A DNA stretch of 31,942 nucleotides from CAYXZQ01 sp964469935. GTDB lineage: Archaea > Nanobdellota > Nanobdellia > Woesearchaeales > DSVV01. The notes under the pieces were generated by a model. The model was not told the origin of the DNA and did no database searches. It was given only the letters and a program-made list of their open reading frames with translations. The position numbers were made by a program, and so were the translations under genes. Position 1 is the stretch's first letter; every line of letters starts with the position of its first letter. The stretch spans positions 1 through 31,942 of the forward strand of contig CAYXZQ010000017.1 in assembly GCA_964469935.1 (NCBI GenBank), in the 5' to 3' direction. Positions 1 through 5,781 of this stretch are shown here, piece by piece.

Positions 1-32
1 CCGGCAGGGCCGAAATCATCTACAATAGTAAT

Positions 33-37
33 GGAGG
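33..37 (+). promoter_or_regulatory. Shine-Dalgarno of the HTH gene
   Basis: GGAGG with nine bases before the GTG at 47. It decides in favour of the GTG start. Confidence 0.55.
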
Positions 38-46
38 CTGGGTACA

Positions 47-586
47 GTGGATAAGGAGATGGCTGTACGCAGGGACAGGAAGTTCGAGGAGTTCAAGATA
101 CTCCTCACCGGCCTCAGGGAAAGGTATGAAGTCGAGCTTGTGCAGCTTTTCGAGCTATTGAGCGAAAAAGAGATATTCATACCCGCATCAGTTTTCAGCG
201 AAAGTTTGAGCACGCTCGAGACAGTCTCAAGGTACCTTCATGAGAACCTGAACATAAGCTTCAAGAAGATCGCCGAACTCACAAGCAGGAGCGAGAAGAC
301 CATATGGCAGGCATACAGGTCATCGTTGAAGAAGCGCTCTGAGAAACTGAAAATCAAGGACACGAAATACATCATCCCCATATCAGCCATCGCTGACAGG
401 AGGCTCTCAAACCTCGAGGCTGTTGCCTATTACCTCAAGAACACATACAGCCTGAGATTCACTGAGATAGCTCAGGTGCTGCACCGTGACCAGAGGACGG
501 TTTGGACTGTCTGCCAGAGAGCCAAGAAGAAGATGCAAAGCCTGCAAACAACAGATGGGCGGCAAAAACCAGGAAAAAATATTTAA
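47..586 (+). CDS. Duplicated helix-turn-helix DNA-binding protein (179 aa)
   Basis: Probable DNA-binding regulator; target unknown. Seen: two tandem copies of the same unit, about residues 45-98 and 108-163. Each has an IPxS opening, an LSxLE(A/T)V segment, then FxxIAxLxxR and (K/R)TxW, followed by a basic RAxKK-type end. This looks like a sigma-70 region 4-like HTH used twice. The GTG at 47 is preferred because GGAGG (33-37) lies nine bases upstream; the ATG at 59 has its GGAG too close. The frame is closed upstream by a TAG at 26-28, so the gene is complete. No clear TATA box sits before it, so it may be a downstream gene of an operon entering from the left. Its last codons and TAA carry the TATA box of the next gene. 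Gene reality is confident; function is only a class assignment. Confidence 0.8.
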   Translation: MDKEMAVRRDRKFEEFKILLTGLRERYEVELVQLFELLSEKEIFIPASVFSESLSTLETVSRYLHENLNISFKKIAELTSRSEKTIWQAYRSSLKKRSEKLKIKDTKYIIPISAIADRRLSNLEAVAYYLKNTYSLRFTEIAQVLHRDQRTVWTVCQRAKKKMQSLQTTDGRQKPGKNI

Positions 587-587
587 A
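580..587 (+). promoter_or_regulatory. TATA box for the membrane zinc-ribbon gene
   Basis: TATTTAAA starts 31 bases before the ATG at 611, the spacing seen before most promoter-proximal starts in this window and consistent with a leaderless mRNA. It overlaps the TAA (584-586) of the HTH gene. Confidence 0.6.
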
Positions 588-610
588 ACAATATTGCAAT
601 AGGATGCAGA

Positions 611-976
611 ATGGCAGAAATACCAGCAACAGCATTCCTGATCATCGGGGCGGTTGTCGCAATAATCTCTCTCTTTGTGAAGTCGATATTCTTCTTCGTA
701 TATGTCGGGGCAGGATTCATGCTCTATGGCGGCGGTAAGATACTGTATGCCAGGCTGAAAAATAAAGATGCTCCAAAGAAAGCCCAGCACCATGCCCCAC
801 ATCAGAGCCGGCAACGCCTGTGCCCATACTGCAACAGGCAGGTGAGACCCCATGACAATTTCTGCGCAAACTGCGGTGCGCTCCTAAAACACCAGGGGCG
901 TCACGAACACTTCAATCAGGGCCGCTACAACCAGCACAATCAAGGATATGATAATCAGGTCAGACGCGTCCCATAA
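611..976 (+). CDS. Membrane-anchored zinc-ribbon protein (121 aa)
   Basis: Small membrane protein with a cytoplasmic zinc ribbon; function not recognised. Seen: hydrophobic segments at about residues 7-22 and 26-42, a basic linker, then a zinc ribbon with CPYC (71-74) and CANCG (85-89). The tail is rich in His, Gln, Asn, Gly and Tyr. Zinc binding is inferred from the CxxC pairs. The last 93 bases overlap the 3' end of the SpoIIM-like gene on the other strand, so this tail is antisense to the last membrane helix of that protein. The tail's odd composition may reflect that constraint. The start is supported by a TATA box at -31. Confidence 0.72.
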   Translation: MAEIPATAFLIIGAVVAIISLFVKSIFFFVYVGAGFMLYGGGKILYARLKNKDAPKKAQHHAPHQSRQRLCPYCNRQVRPHDNFCANCGALLKHQGRHEHFNQGRYNQHNQGYDNQVRRVP

Positions 977-1804
977 TGCTGTCTCGAATTTCTTTGAGCC
1001 GAAACTGTGCCTGATTACGGCAATGGATATGATCCCGCCTGCTAGCCCGCCTATGAAATAAGCCATTATCTCGAGCACGCCGTGAAGGGAATACTTGAGG
1101 AAACCGATGGCTATTATCTGGATGTAGGCCGCGGCTTTTGCAGGCCCTGAGCTTGCGACTATGGCGTCGATGTTCTTACGGATGAATATCCCCACAGCTG
1201 CGCCGATTACAGAGGCGTTCCATGCAAGGATGTATATGGCCCCGAGGCCGTAGATGAACGAGAATATCAGGCAGAATATGAGAACCTTGGTGTTGTTGAG
1301 AAGGATCTTGAGGAACTCGCCGGCCTGAACACTGAGCCCTGTAACACCACCATTGATGTTGTAGAATGTCTCTGTCTGCGTCTGGAAAAGCACTGTGTTG
1401 CCGTCTGCTGGCGTATGGAAGAACGGAAGGACGAACCCAAGGACCGCTGTTATCTGCGGGAAAAAGACAAACCAGAACACGTATGCGATGGTGAATCCGA
1501 AGAAAAGATATATGAAAACCTTCAGGGCCTTTGAATGCTCCTTTAGCAGGATTATCTCGTCTGTCTGGCCCTCGTCCTTGGTCTCCTCGAAACGTATGGT
1601 GTTGTATATGATCGGTATCGATGCAAGGACTGTCAAAAAGACCATCACAAGCGAGGAATACTGGTAGAATATCCAAAGGCTCAGAAACATCGCGACAGAA
1701 GCGTATGTAAAACCCAAAAGAAGCATCTGCAGGGGCCTCTTTTCAGCGCTTACCGGGTTTGTCAGGGATTCAAGCACCATCAGTTGTCCTCTGGCTAGTC
1801 TCAT
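884..1804 (-). CDS. SpoIIM/DUF95-like integral membrane protein
   Basis: Multi-spanning membrane protein of the SpoIIM (stage II sporulation protein M, DUF95) family, common in archaea that do not sporulate; its role there is unknown. Seen: about six to eight hydrophobic segments, roughly residues 28-48, 52-70, 95-128, 172-205, 228-262 and 282-306. The family-type patch NNTKVLIFCLIFSFIYGLG is followed by a glycine-rich stretch and a conserved-looking LHGVLEI. The first ATG (1804) sits 28 bases from a TATA box and fits a leaderless start. An internal ATG eight codons later has GAGG before it and is a possible alternative. It diverges from the gene at 1857, sharing the TATA region. Confidence 0.8.
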   Translation of the reverse strand: MRLARGQLMVLESLTNPVSAEKRPLQMLLLGFTYASVAMFLSLWIFYQYSSLVMVFLTVLASIPIIYNTIRFEETKDEGQTDEIILLKEHSKALKVFIYLFFGFTIAYVFWFVFFPQITAVLGFVLPFFHTPADGNTVLFQTQTETFYNINGGVTGLSVQAGEFLKILLNNTKVLIFCLIFSFIYGLGAIYILAWNASVIGAAVGIFIRKNIDAIVASSGPAKAAAYIQIIAIGFLKYSLHGVLEIMAYFIGGLAGGIISIAVIRHSFGSKKFETALWDASDLIIISLIVLVVAALIEVFVTPLVF

Positions 1805-1824
1805 ATTTAAAGCTTTTTACGAAA

Positions 1825-1832
1825 ATTATAAA
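1825..1832. promoter_or_regulatory. Shared bidirectional TATA element
   Basis: ATTATAAA on plus (TTTATAAT on minus) lies 32 bases before the plus-strand ATG at 1857 and 28 bases before the minus-strand ATG at 1804. The flanks are nearly palindromic. One AT-rich element appears to serve both leaderless genes. Confidence 0.55.
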
Positions 1833-1856
1833 TATTGCAACACTGAATATAGGCTT

Positions 1857-2681
1857 ATGATAAGGCCCACTATGTTGCTGCTCGCTCTTGCCATGCTCTG
1901 CTCTTCTGCATACGGGCTAGGCCTTGCCCCTGCAAGCAAGAACATAATATTTACGCCAGGCGGCAAAGAATCTGTCCTTTACAGGGTCTATAACACTGAA
2001 AATACCGCTTATACGGCAGAGATAAGCATAAACGGCAGTCTTTCCCAATACGCAACACTGAGCGAAAAGAAGCTCGTCTTCAAACAAAGTGACGGTTTCA
2101 AGGAGTTCAATGTGACCCTGGCCGAGCCTGAGGCTATGGGGCCCGGGCTCTCGGCAGACATTATTGTCAAAGGGCACGGCATCATTGTCAAATCAAGGCT
2201 GGGCCTTGAAAATGGAGGCATGATGCCGACAGGAAGCGTGATCAAGGAAAGCGGCAACGTGGACAACAGCGGCGCTGTAAGATACGTGCTCCCCGGCGCC
2301 CTGATTCTCGTAGTCATAGCGAACATCCTTTATTTTGCCTCTGGCAAGCTCAAGACTGTCAAGGCACGAAGAATCAAACACCCCGCTTCAGCAGAAGATA
2401 TCCTTGCATTCCTGAGAAAGATCAACATGGAGAAGTTCAGGGAGTTCGTAACGCCTGAGAGGAACGATATAGCAGACTGGATAGAGAAAAAAGACCCGGC
2501 GCTCGCATTCAAGCTCTATGACATAAGGGACAGGAGGGAGATGATAAAGGCGACCGAGGCTCATCTCGCAAAGAAGGGGCAGGAAAAAGAGAAAAGCCCT
2601 GCCGAGCTAAAGGATGAGATTGCCGAACTCAAGAAAGAGCTTGACACATTCGATTTCAACGGTTTTGAAAAAGATTTATAA
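1857..2681 (+). CDS. Secreted/membrane-anchored protein with cytoplasmic coiled coil
   Basis: Cell-envelope protein of unknown function. Seen: signal peptide at residues 1-20 (hydrophobic, ending SSAYG), an extracytoplasmic domain at about 21-140 with alternating beta-type pattern (an Ig-like fold is plausible, unproven), one TM helix at about 144-163, and a cytoplasmic part of about 110 residues. The cytoplasmic part ends in a charged coiled coil (EIAELKKELD). The extracytoplasmic part may sense or bind something and pass it to the cytoplasmic helices; that is inference. The start is set by the TATA box at -32. Its final codons (K-D-L-stop) encode the TATA box of the next operon. Confidence 0.75.
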   Translation: MIRPTMLLLALAMLCSSAYGLGLAPASKNIIFTPGGKESVLYRVYNTENTAYTAEISINGSLSQYATLSEKKLVFKQSDGFKEFNVTLAEPEAMGPGLSADIIVKGHGIIVKSRLGLENGGMMPTGSVIKESGNVDNSGAVRYVLPGALILVVIANILYFASGKLKTVKARRIKHPASAEDILAFLRKINMEKFREFVTPERNDIADWIEKKDPALAFKLYDIRDRREMIKATEAHLAKKGQEKEKSPAELKDEIAELKKELDTFDFNGFEKDL

Positions 2682-2682
2682 A
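2675..2682 (+). promoter_or_regulatory. TATA box for the aIF2-beta operon
   Basis: TTTATAAA begins 30 bases before the ATG at 2705 and includes the TAA stop (2679-2681) of the upstream gene. It indicates a leaderless transcript for the translation-factor operon. Confidence 0.65.
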
Positions 2683-2704
2683 TAATCAGGGATTCTTTGG
2701 GCTC

Positions 2705-3106
2705 ATGACATACGAGGAACTGCTGGAGCAGGCCTACGGGAAGCTGCCGGACGTCTCTACACAGAAGGCAAGGTTCGAGATACCCAAGGTCAGGGGGCAC
2801 CTGCAGGGGAACAAGACGATACTCTCCAACTTCTACCAGATAGCCGCGACACTGCAGAGAAAACCGCAACATCTATTGAAGTACCTGACAAAGGAACTTG
2901 CCACGCCTGCGACGACAAAGAAGAACTACGTGATTTTCGGTACAAAGATACCTGCATCGAGGATAAACGACAAGATAGAGCAGTATGTCGAGGAGTACGT
3001 CCTCTGCAAGGAGTGTGGCAAGCCTGACACCAAGCTCATCAGGGAAGACAAGTTTTTGTTCATAAAATGCCTGGCATGCGGCTCAAGGCGCTCTGTCAAA
3101 GCCTAA
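2705..3106 (+). CDS. Translation initiation factor aIF2 subunit beta
   Basis: Beta subunit of archaeal aIF2, the complex that brings initiator Met-tRNA to the small ribosomal subunit. Seen: N-terminal helix, the family core with VRGHLQGNKTILSNF and LLKYLTKELATPA, then a C-terminal zinc ribbon CxxC (101-104) and CxxC (122-125). The length of 133 aa is normal for the archaeal protein. It leads an operon with DUF424 (one-base gap) and acylphosphatase (ATGA overlap). The aIF2-beta/DUF424 pairing is a familiar archaeal arrangement. The start lies 30 bases after a TATA box. Confidence 0.95.
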   Translation: MTYEELLEQAYGKLPDVSTQKARFEIPKVRGHLQGNKTILSNFYQIAATLQRKPQHLLKYLTKELATPATTKKNYVIFGTKIPASRINDKIEQYVEEYVLCKECGKPDTKLIREDKFLFIKCLACGSRRSVKA

Positions 3107-3107
3107 G

Positions 3108-3410
3108 ATGATTGCAAAAAAGCACATAACGCCGGACGGAAGGCTCATCCTTGCTGTCTGCGACACCGGACTCCTGGGAAAGCTTGTCGAAAGCCCTGAA
3201 GCCAGGCTGGATCTGGGCTCTGACTTCTTCAACGGAGATGAGATGGGGGAAGAAGCGCTCCTGGAACTCATGAAAAGGGCCTACATACTCAACATCGCAG
3301 GCGAGCAGTCTGTAGGGCTCGCTGTCAGGAACGGTCTTGTCGAAGAGAAGCAGGTGCTGAAGATAGGTGACATACCGCATGCCCAGGCAGTCATGCTGAC
3401 CGAAGAATGA
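3108..3410 (+). CDS. DUF424 family protein
   Basis: Archaeal DUF424 family, about 100 aa, function unknown; its usual company with translation genes suggests a translation-linked role (inference). Seen: LILAVCDTGLLGKLVE near the N-terminus, a central acidic stretch, AYILNIAGEQSVGLAV, and the C-terminal GDIPHAQAV motif, all family hallmarks. It starts one base after the aIF2-beta stop. Its stop overlaps the acylphosphatase start in an ATGA, implying translational coupling. Confidence 0.9.
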   Translation: MIAKKHITPDGRLILAVCDTGLLGKLVESPEARLDLGSDFFNGDEMGEEALLELMKRAYILNIAGEQSVGLAVRNGLVEEKQVLKIGDIPHAQAVMLTEE

Positions 3411-3676
3411 AGACCTACAGGATTATCGCAACCGGCAGGGTGCAGGGCGTCTTTTTCAGGGAGAACACCAGGAAGCAGGCGATTGAGCTTGGAATAAGAG
3501 GAGCTGTGAAAAACCTGCCCTCGGGCGGCGTGGAGATATTTGCGCAGGGCGATGAGAATGCTATCAGGATGCTCGCCGACTGGTGCAGGGAAGGGCCTGG
3601 GGCTTCACGGGTAGATGACCTGGACATCACTGAAAAAGACGTGGATGAGATGCACGGATTCAATATCGTATTCTAG
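3407..3676 (+). CDS. acyP: Acylphosphatase
   Basis: Hydrolyses acyl phosphates such as carbamoyl phosphate or acetyl phosphate; cytoplasmic. Seen: the full 89-residue family length with the signature GRVQGVFFRENTR at 10-22, containing the phosphate-binding Arg18, and GAVKNLPSGGVEI with the catalytic Asn36. It is the last gene of the aIF2-beta operon, overlapping DUF424 by four bases. It ends 21 bases from the convergent ribose-1,5-bisphosphate isomerase gene. Confidence 0.95.
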   Translation: MKTYRIIATGRVQGVFFRENTRKQAIELGIRGAVKNLPSGGVEIFAQGDENAIRMLADWCREGPGASRVDDLDITEKDVDEMHGFNIVF

Positions 3677-3690
3677 AAGGATGGATCCTT
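3677..3690. terminator. Palindrome between convergent genes
   Basis: AAGGATGGATCCTT is a perfect palindrome that could form a five-pair hairpin with a TGGA loop. It fills most of the 21-base gap between the acyP stop and the isomerase stop. A role as bidirectional terminator is possible but there is no strong T-tract. Confidence 0.25.
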
Positions 3691-3697
3691 GGCAAGG

Positions 3698-4606
3698 TCA
3701 CTTTTTGAACATCCAGGGCCTCTCTCTCCTGACTATGTCCACGAACACTTCAGGCTTGTAGACACCGAGCTCTGATATCACTCCTGTCACGAGCCTCGGC
3801 TCGATTATTTCGAATGCCGGGTTCATGATTGTGATGTTTTTCGGGCTCTTGCCCCAAACCTCTTCAGGATTCCTGTTCTCCATCGGTTCCTCGACATCAT
3901 ACACTGTCAAGGGATCGAATTTCCAGGATACGGCGCAGCAGTACGCCGGGATGTCGTACCTTTCAGCTATCTCAAGGAACAGCTCTGTCCCTATCTTGTT
4001 GATTATTCTTCCGTCGGACTGTACGGCGTCGGCCCCGAAGAGGAAGAGGTCGCATTTCTTCAGCGCTAACCGTGCTGCCGAGTCGACATAATGGAACACT
4101 TTTATGCCCAGAGCCGAAAGCTCCTTTGCAGTACGCCTGCCCTGGAACTTGGGCCTGGTCTCTGTATTGTGCACGACAAACCTCGTCCCAGAAAACCTCG
4201 CTTTTGCAAGAACCATCATGACAGTGGAGGAATGGCAGTGGGTGAATACCGCATAATTCTTTCTTACGGTATTTGCTCCGATCTCCGCAATCTTCCTCTC
4301 AGCTTCATCGAAATAGGACAGCACTTCCTTTATCCTTTTTGATACCCCTTCAGAAAGCCTTATCACGTCCTTCCTGTCGACATTGTTCATGACATAGTTG
4401 AGGGCGTTTCTCATGCAGGGCTCGGTCGGCCTTGCGCCCACAAGACTCTTTCTTGCAGCCTCAAGTTCCCTGTACAGTTCCTTTGCGGTCCTGGCCTTAG
4501 AATTCTTGAGGATTATCCTGAGGGAATCCACTGACTCCCTTGCTATGTTTTCCGCACCCTGGACCTTAAGAGACCTGATATTTTTTATGACCCTCCCAAA
4601 TTCCAT
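3698..4606 (-). CDS. Ribose-1,5-bisphosphate isomerase (eIF2B-alpha-like family)
   Basis: Likely converts ribose-1,5-bisphosphate to ribulose-1,5-bisphosphate in the archaeal AMP-degradation pathway with AMP phosphorylase and form III RuBisCO. Seen: the N-terminal IKNIRSLKVQGAENIA block typical of archaeal members, THCHSST with Cys124 and FGADAV with Asp193, the catalytic pair in characterised enzymes, and the C-terminal TGVISELGVY block. At 302 aa the length is normal. The alternative, a regulatory eIF2B-like subunit, is less likely given the intact Cys/Asp pair. It starts 18 bases after the small coiled-coil gene and shares its transcript. Neither AMP phosphorylase nor RuBisCO is visible in the window. 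Confidence 0.85.
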   Translation of the reverse strand: MEFGRVIKNIRSLKVQGAENIARESVDSLRIILKNSKARTAKELYRELEAARKSLVGARPTEPCMRNALNYVMNNVDRKDVIRLSEGVSKRIKEVLSYFDEAERKIAEIGANTVRKNYAVFTHCHSSTVMMVLAKARFSGTRFVVHNTETRPKFQGRRTAKELSALGIKVFHYVDSAARLALKKCDLFLFGADAVQSDGRIINKIGTELFLEIAERYDIPAYCCAVSWKFDPLTVYDVEEPMENRNPEEVWGKSPKNITIMNPAFEIIEPRLVTGVISELGVYKPEVFVDIVRRERPWMFKK

Positions 4607-4624
4607 AAGAACACCCGGGCAGGC

Positions 4625-4858
4625 CTATCTCTTCTTCTTGGGCAGCCCGATCCTTTTCTCTATCGTCTTCTCTTCTCTCAGAATCTGCTCTTCCTCTCTT
4701 GCAACCCTGGAGGCGATCTTCTCTATGTTCAAGTCCATCCTTGCAATTCTTCTCTCCAGCATAACCAGGATCCTTAGGCTGTATACTATCGCAGCCAATG
4801 TCCCTACTATAACTGCCAGGATTACCACCGATAGATTAACTGTCAAGCTATCTGCCAT
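4625..4858 (-). CDS. Small single-TM coiled-coil protein (77 aa)
   Basis: Unrecognised small membrane protein. Seen: one TM helix at about residues 8-30, then a charged amphipathic coiled coil at 33-70 rich in Arg, Glu and Ile, ending in a basic LPKKKR. The start ATG at 4858 has GGAGGT eight bases upstream, a leadered start unlike most genes here. That Shine-Dalgarno lies inside an upstream 23-codon ORF whose stop is past this start, so the two may be translationally coupled. It is first in an operon with the downstream isomerase. Confidence 0.75.
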   Translation of the reverse strand: MADSLTVNLSVVILAVIVGTLAAIVYSLRILVMLERRIARMDLNIEKIASRVAREEEQILREEKTIEKRIGLPKKKR

Positions 4859-4914
4859 ATTTGACGACCTCCGAATACACCTGCGAGAGGCTTACGAAAA
4901 TAAGATAATTCCAT
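4843..4914 (-). CDS. Possible 23-aa leader peptide
   Basis: A short ORF beginning MELSYFRKPLAG and ending in TGA at 4845-4843. It has the best ribosome-binding site in the window, AAAGGAGGTGA at 4930-4920, five bases before its ATG. It overlaps the start of the 77-aa gene by 16 bases in another frame and contains that gene's GGAGGT. A leader peptide that couples or tunes translation of the operon is a reasonable inference. The peptide itself has no recognised family. Confidence 0.4.
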   Translation of the reverse strand: MELSYFRKPLAGVFGGRQIWQIA

Positions 4915-4919
4915 TCCCG

Positions 4920-4930
4920 TCACCTCCTTT
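4920..4930 (-). promoter_or_regulatory. Perfect Shine-Dalgarno of the leader ORF
   Basis: AAAGGAGGTGA on the minus strand, a full match to the usual anti-Shine-Dalgarno, five bases before the ATG at 4914. The predicted transcript start (30 bases from the TATA element) falls right at its 5' end. Confidence 0.6.
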
Positions 4931-4952
4931 TGTCAATTTAATTAGCAAACTC

Positions 4953-4960
4953 ATATAAAA
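4953..4960 (-). promoter_or_regulatory. TATA box of the leftward operon
   Basis: TTTTATAT on the minus strand. Thirty bases downstream is position 4930, the start of the strong Shine-Dalgarno. On the plus strand the same element (TATAAAA) is about 29 bases before a TTG at 4981, so rightward transcription into the gap is possible. Confidence 0.5.
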
Positions 4961-4980
4961 AAGTTTCTGTTGAAGGTCTT

Positions 4981-5223
4981 TTGCCCTGGCACGAATATGC
5001 CCAGTTTCAAAATCCTGATAATTTTTTGCCTCAATGTTATCTCAAGCCAGGCCATAATCCGAGCTTTCCGCATCAATTCTGCCCAGGGTGTGACACCTCT
5101 GTTTCGTATGGAACTCTTGGAGATTTTTGGGTGTATTTTTCACTTGCGCTTCATGTTTTCTTAAATATTGTTGCCCATGTCTCAAACAGCCATGTCCGGA
5201 TTGTTATTTTGTATAAGACATGA
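4981..5223 (+). other. Ambiguous low-support ORF region upstream of the candidate origin
   Basis: An 80-codon frame opens at TTG 4981 and contains a CPGC pair and a hydrophobic stretch; a second overlapping frame (TTG 4970 to 5164) is equally open. The composition is AT-richer and richer in His and Phe than neighbouring proteins, and neither frame matches a family I recognise. It could be a small gene, a decayed gene remnant, or simply origin-flanking DNA; an ORB-like element (5094-5115) lies inside it. I do not call a gene here. Confidence 0.2.
5096..5113 (-). repeat. ORB-like repeat, copy 1
   Basis: CCTCTGTTTCGTATGGAA. It differs by one base from the copy at 5760-5777. On the minus strand it reads TTCCATACGAAACAGAGG, similar in layout to an origin recognition box (TTCCAnnnGAAA then G-run). 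Confidence 0.5.
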
Positions 5224-5516
5224 CACCAACTGTATTTTTCAAATATTATTTGATGATATATATTTTTTGAACTGTATATTATAGCAATATCTACTTACAT
5301 CTACCTGTATCTTCTTCTTTTCTATATTGAAAATAAATATATATAATATGCGCACAAAGAGCAGGCGCATCAATTTTCGATATTTTCATGGCGGGGCAAA
5401 TTGAATCACCAGCATTGTTTTTTCCGTGTTAAAATATAATTAATTTGGCCTTTGCTGACAATTTATTGGCAATCCAATATGAAAAGACGCGAGGTCATGG
5501 ACAGAGAATTTTTAAT

Positions 5517-5535
5517 GTGAGAAAGTATGGGGACC
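5517..5535 (+). repeat. Degenerate ORB-like element
   Basis: GTGAGAAAGTATGGGGACC shares GAAAnnATGGGG with the better element at 5705-5728. The left half of the dyad is poor, so this is weaker evidence. Confidence 0.35.
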
Positions 5536-5704
5536 TAGTATCCAGGAACGCTCTCGGAGCCTGACAGGGAACCCAACAATACATTGCTGCGAGAATATCG
5601 TTACCCTTGAATTTGTCTTCTGTCAACGAGTGGTCTGCGTGCGCATCTCAGACTTCCTGATATTTACATGCTGTCTAGATGCGTCTATATTTTTGAGTAT
5701 TTGT

Positions 5705-5728
5705 TTTCCACAGGAAATCATGGGGTGA
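5705..5728 (+). repeat. Best ORB-like element
   Basis: Contains TTCCACAGGAAA followed four bases later by GGGGTG, the dyad-plus-G-run layout of archaeal origin recognition boxes bound by Orc1/Cdc6. It lies about 55 bases before the orc1 start. Confidence 0.5.
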
Positions 5729-5751
5729 CTCCGGGCCTGTACACAGCAAAA

Positions 5752-5759
5752 TTTATAAA
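5752..5759 (+). promoter_or_regulatory. TATA box for the orc1-polD operon
   Basis: TTTATAAA begins exactly 30 bases before the ATG at 5782. It rules against the upstream in-frame start at 5668 and supports a leaderless mRNA. Confidence 0.65.
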
Positions 5760-5777
5760 CCTCTGTTTCATATGGAA
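5760..5777 (-). repeat. ORB-like repeat, copy 2, at the orc1 promoter
   Basis: CCTCTGTTTCATATGGAA sits between the orc1 TATA box (5752-5759) and the start codon (5782), covering the predicted transcription start region. Orc1 binding here would be expected to block its own transcription. Confidence 0.5.
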
Positions 5778-5781
5778 ATCC

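Larger units (their letters stand above)
4980..5781. other. Candidate chromosomal replication origin
   Basis: About 800 bases without a confident gene, directly upstream of orc1/cdc6 and the PolD genes, where origins lie in several euryarchaea. Seen: a very AT-rich core at about 5224-5350, and four ORB-like elements. One pair reads CCTCTGTTTCRTATGGAA (5096-5113 and 5760-5777, 17 of 18 identical). The other pair reads GAAAnnATGGGG (5521-5532, and 5713-5724 within a CCACAGGAAA...GGGGT context). The latter resembles the Sulfolobus/Pyrococcus ORB: a dyad followed by a G-run. The pairs point in opposite orientations. Genes on each side are transcribed away from it. Origin function is inference. 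Confidence 0.5.

Noticed and set aside
1..54. Possible 3' end of an upstream gene in frame 1, ending TAA at 52-54
   Set aside because: Only 17 codons are visible and match nothing recognisable; another frame is also open. Not enough to call.
5521..5640. Possible small structured RNA upstream of orc1
   Set aside because: No C box/D box pair, no K-turn and no convincing stem set; better explained as origin or promoter DNA.
5668..5781. Longer orc1 starting at 5668
   Set aside because: The extension resembles no Orc1 N-terminus, and would place the TATA box and ORB-like repeat inside the coding region.
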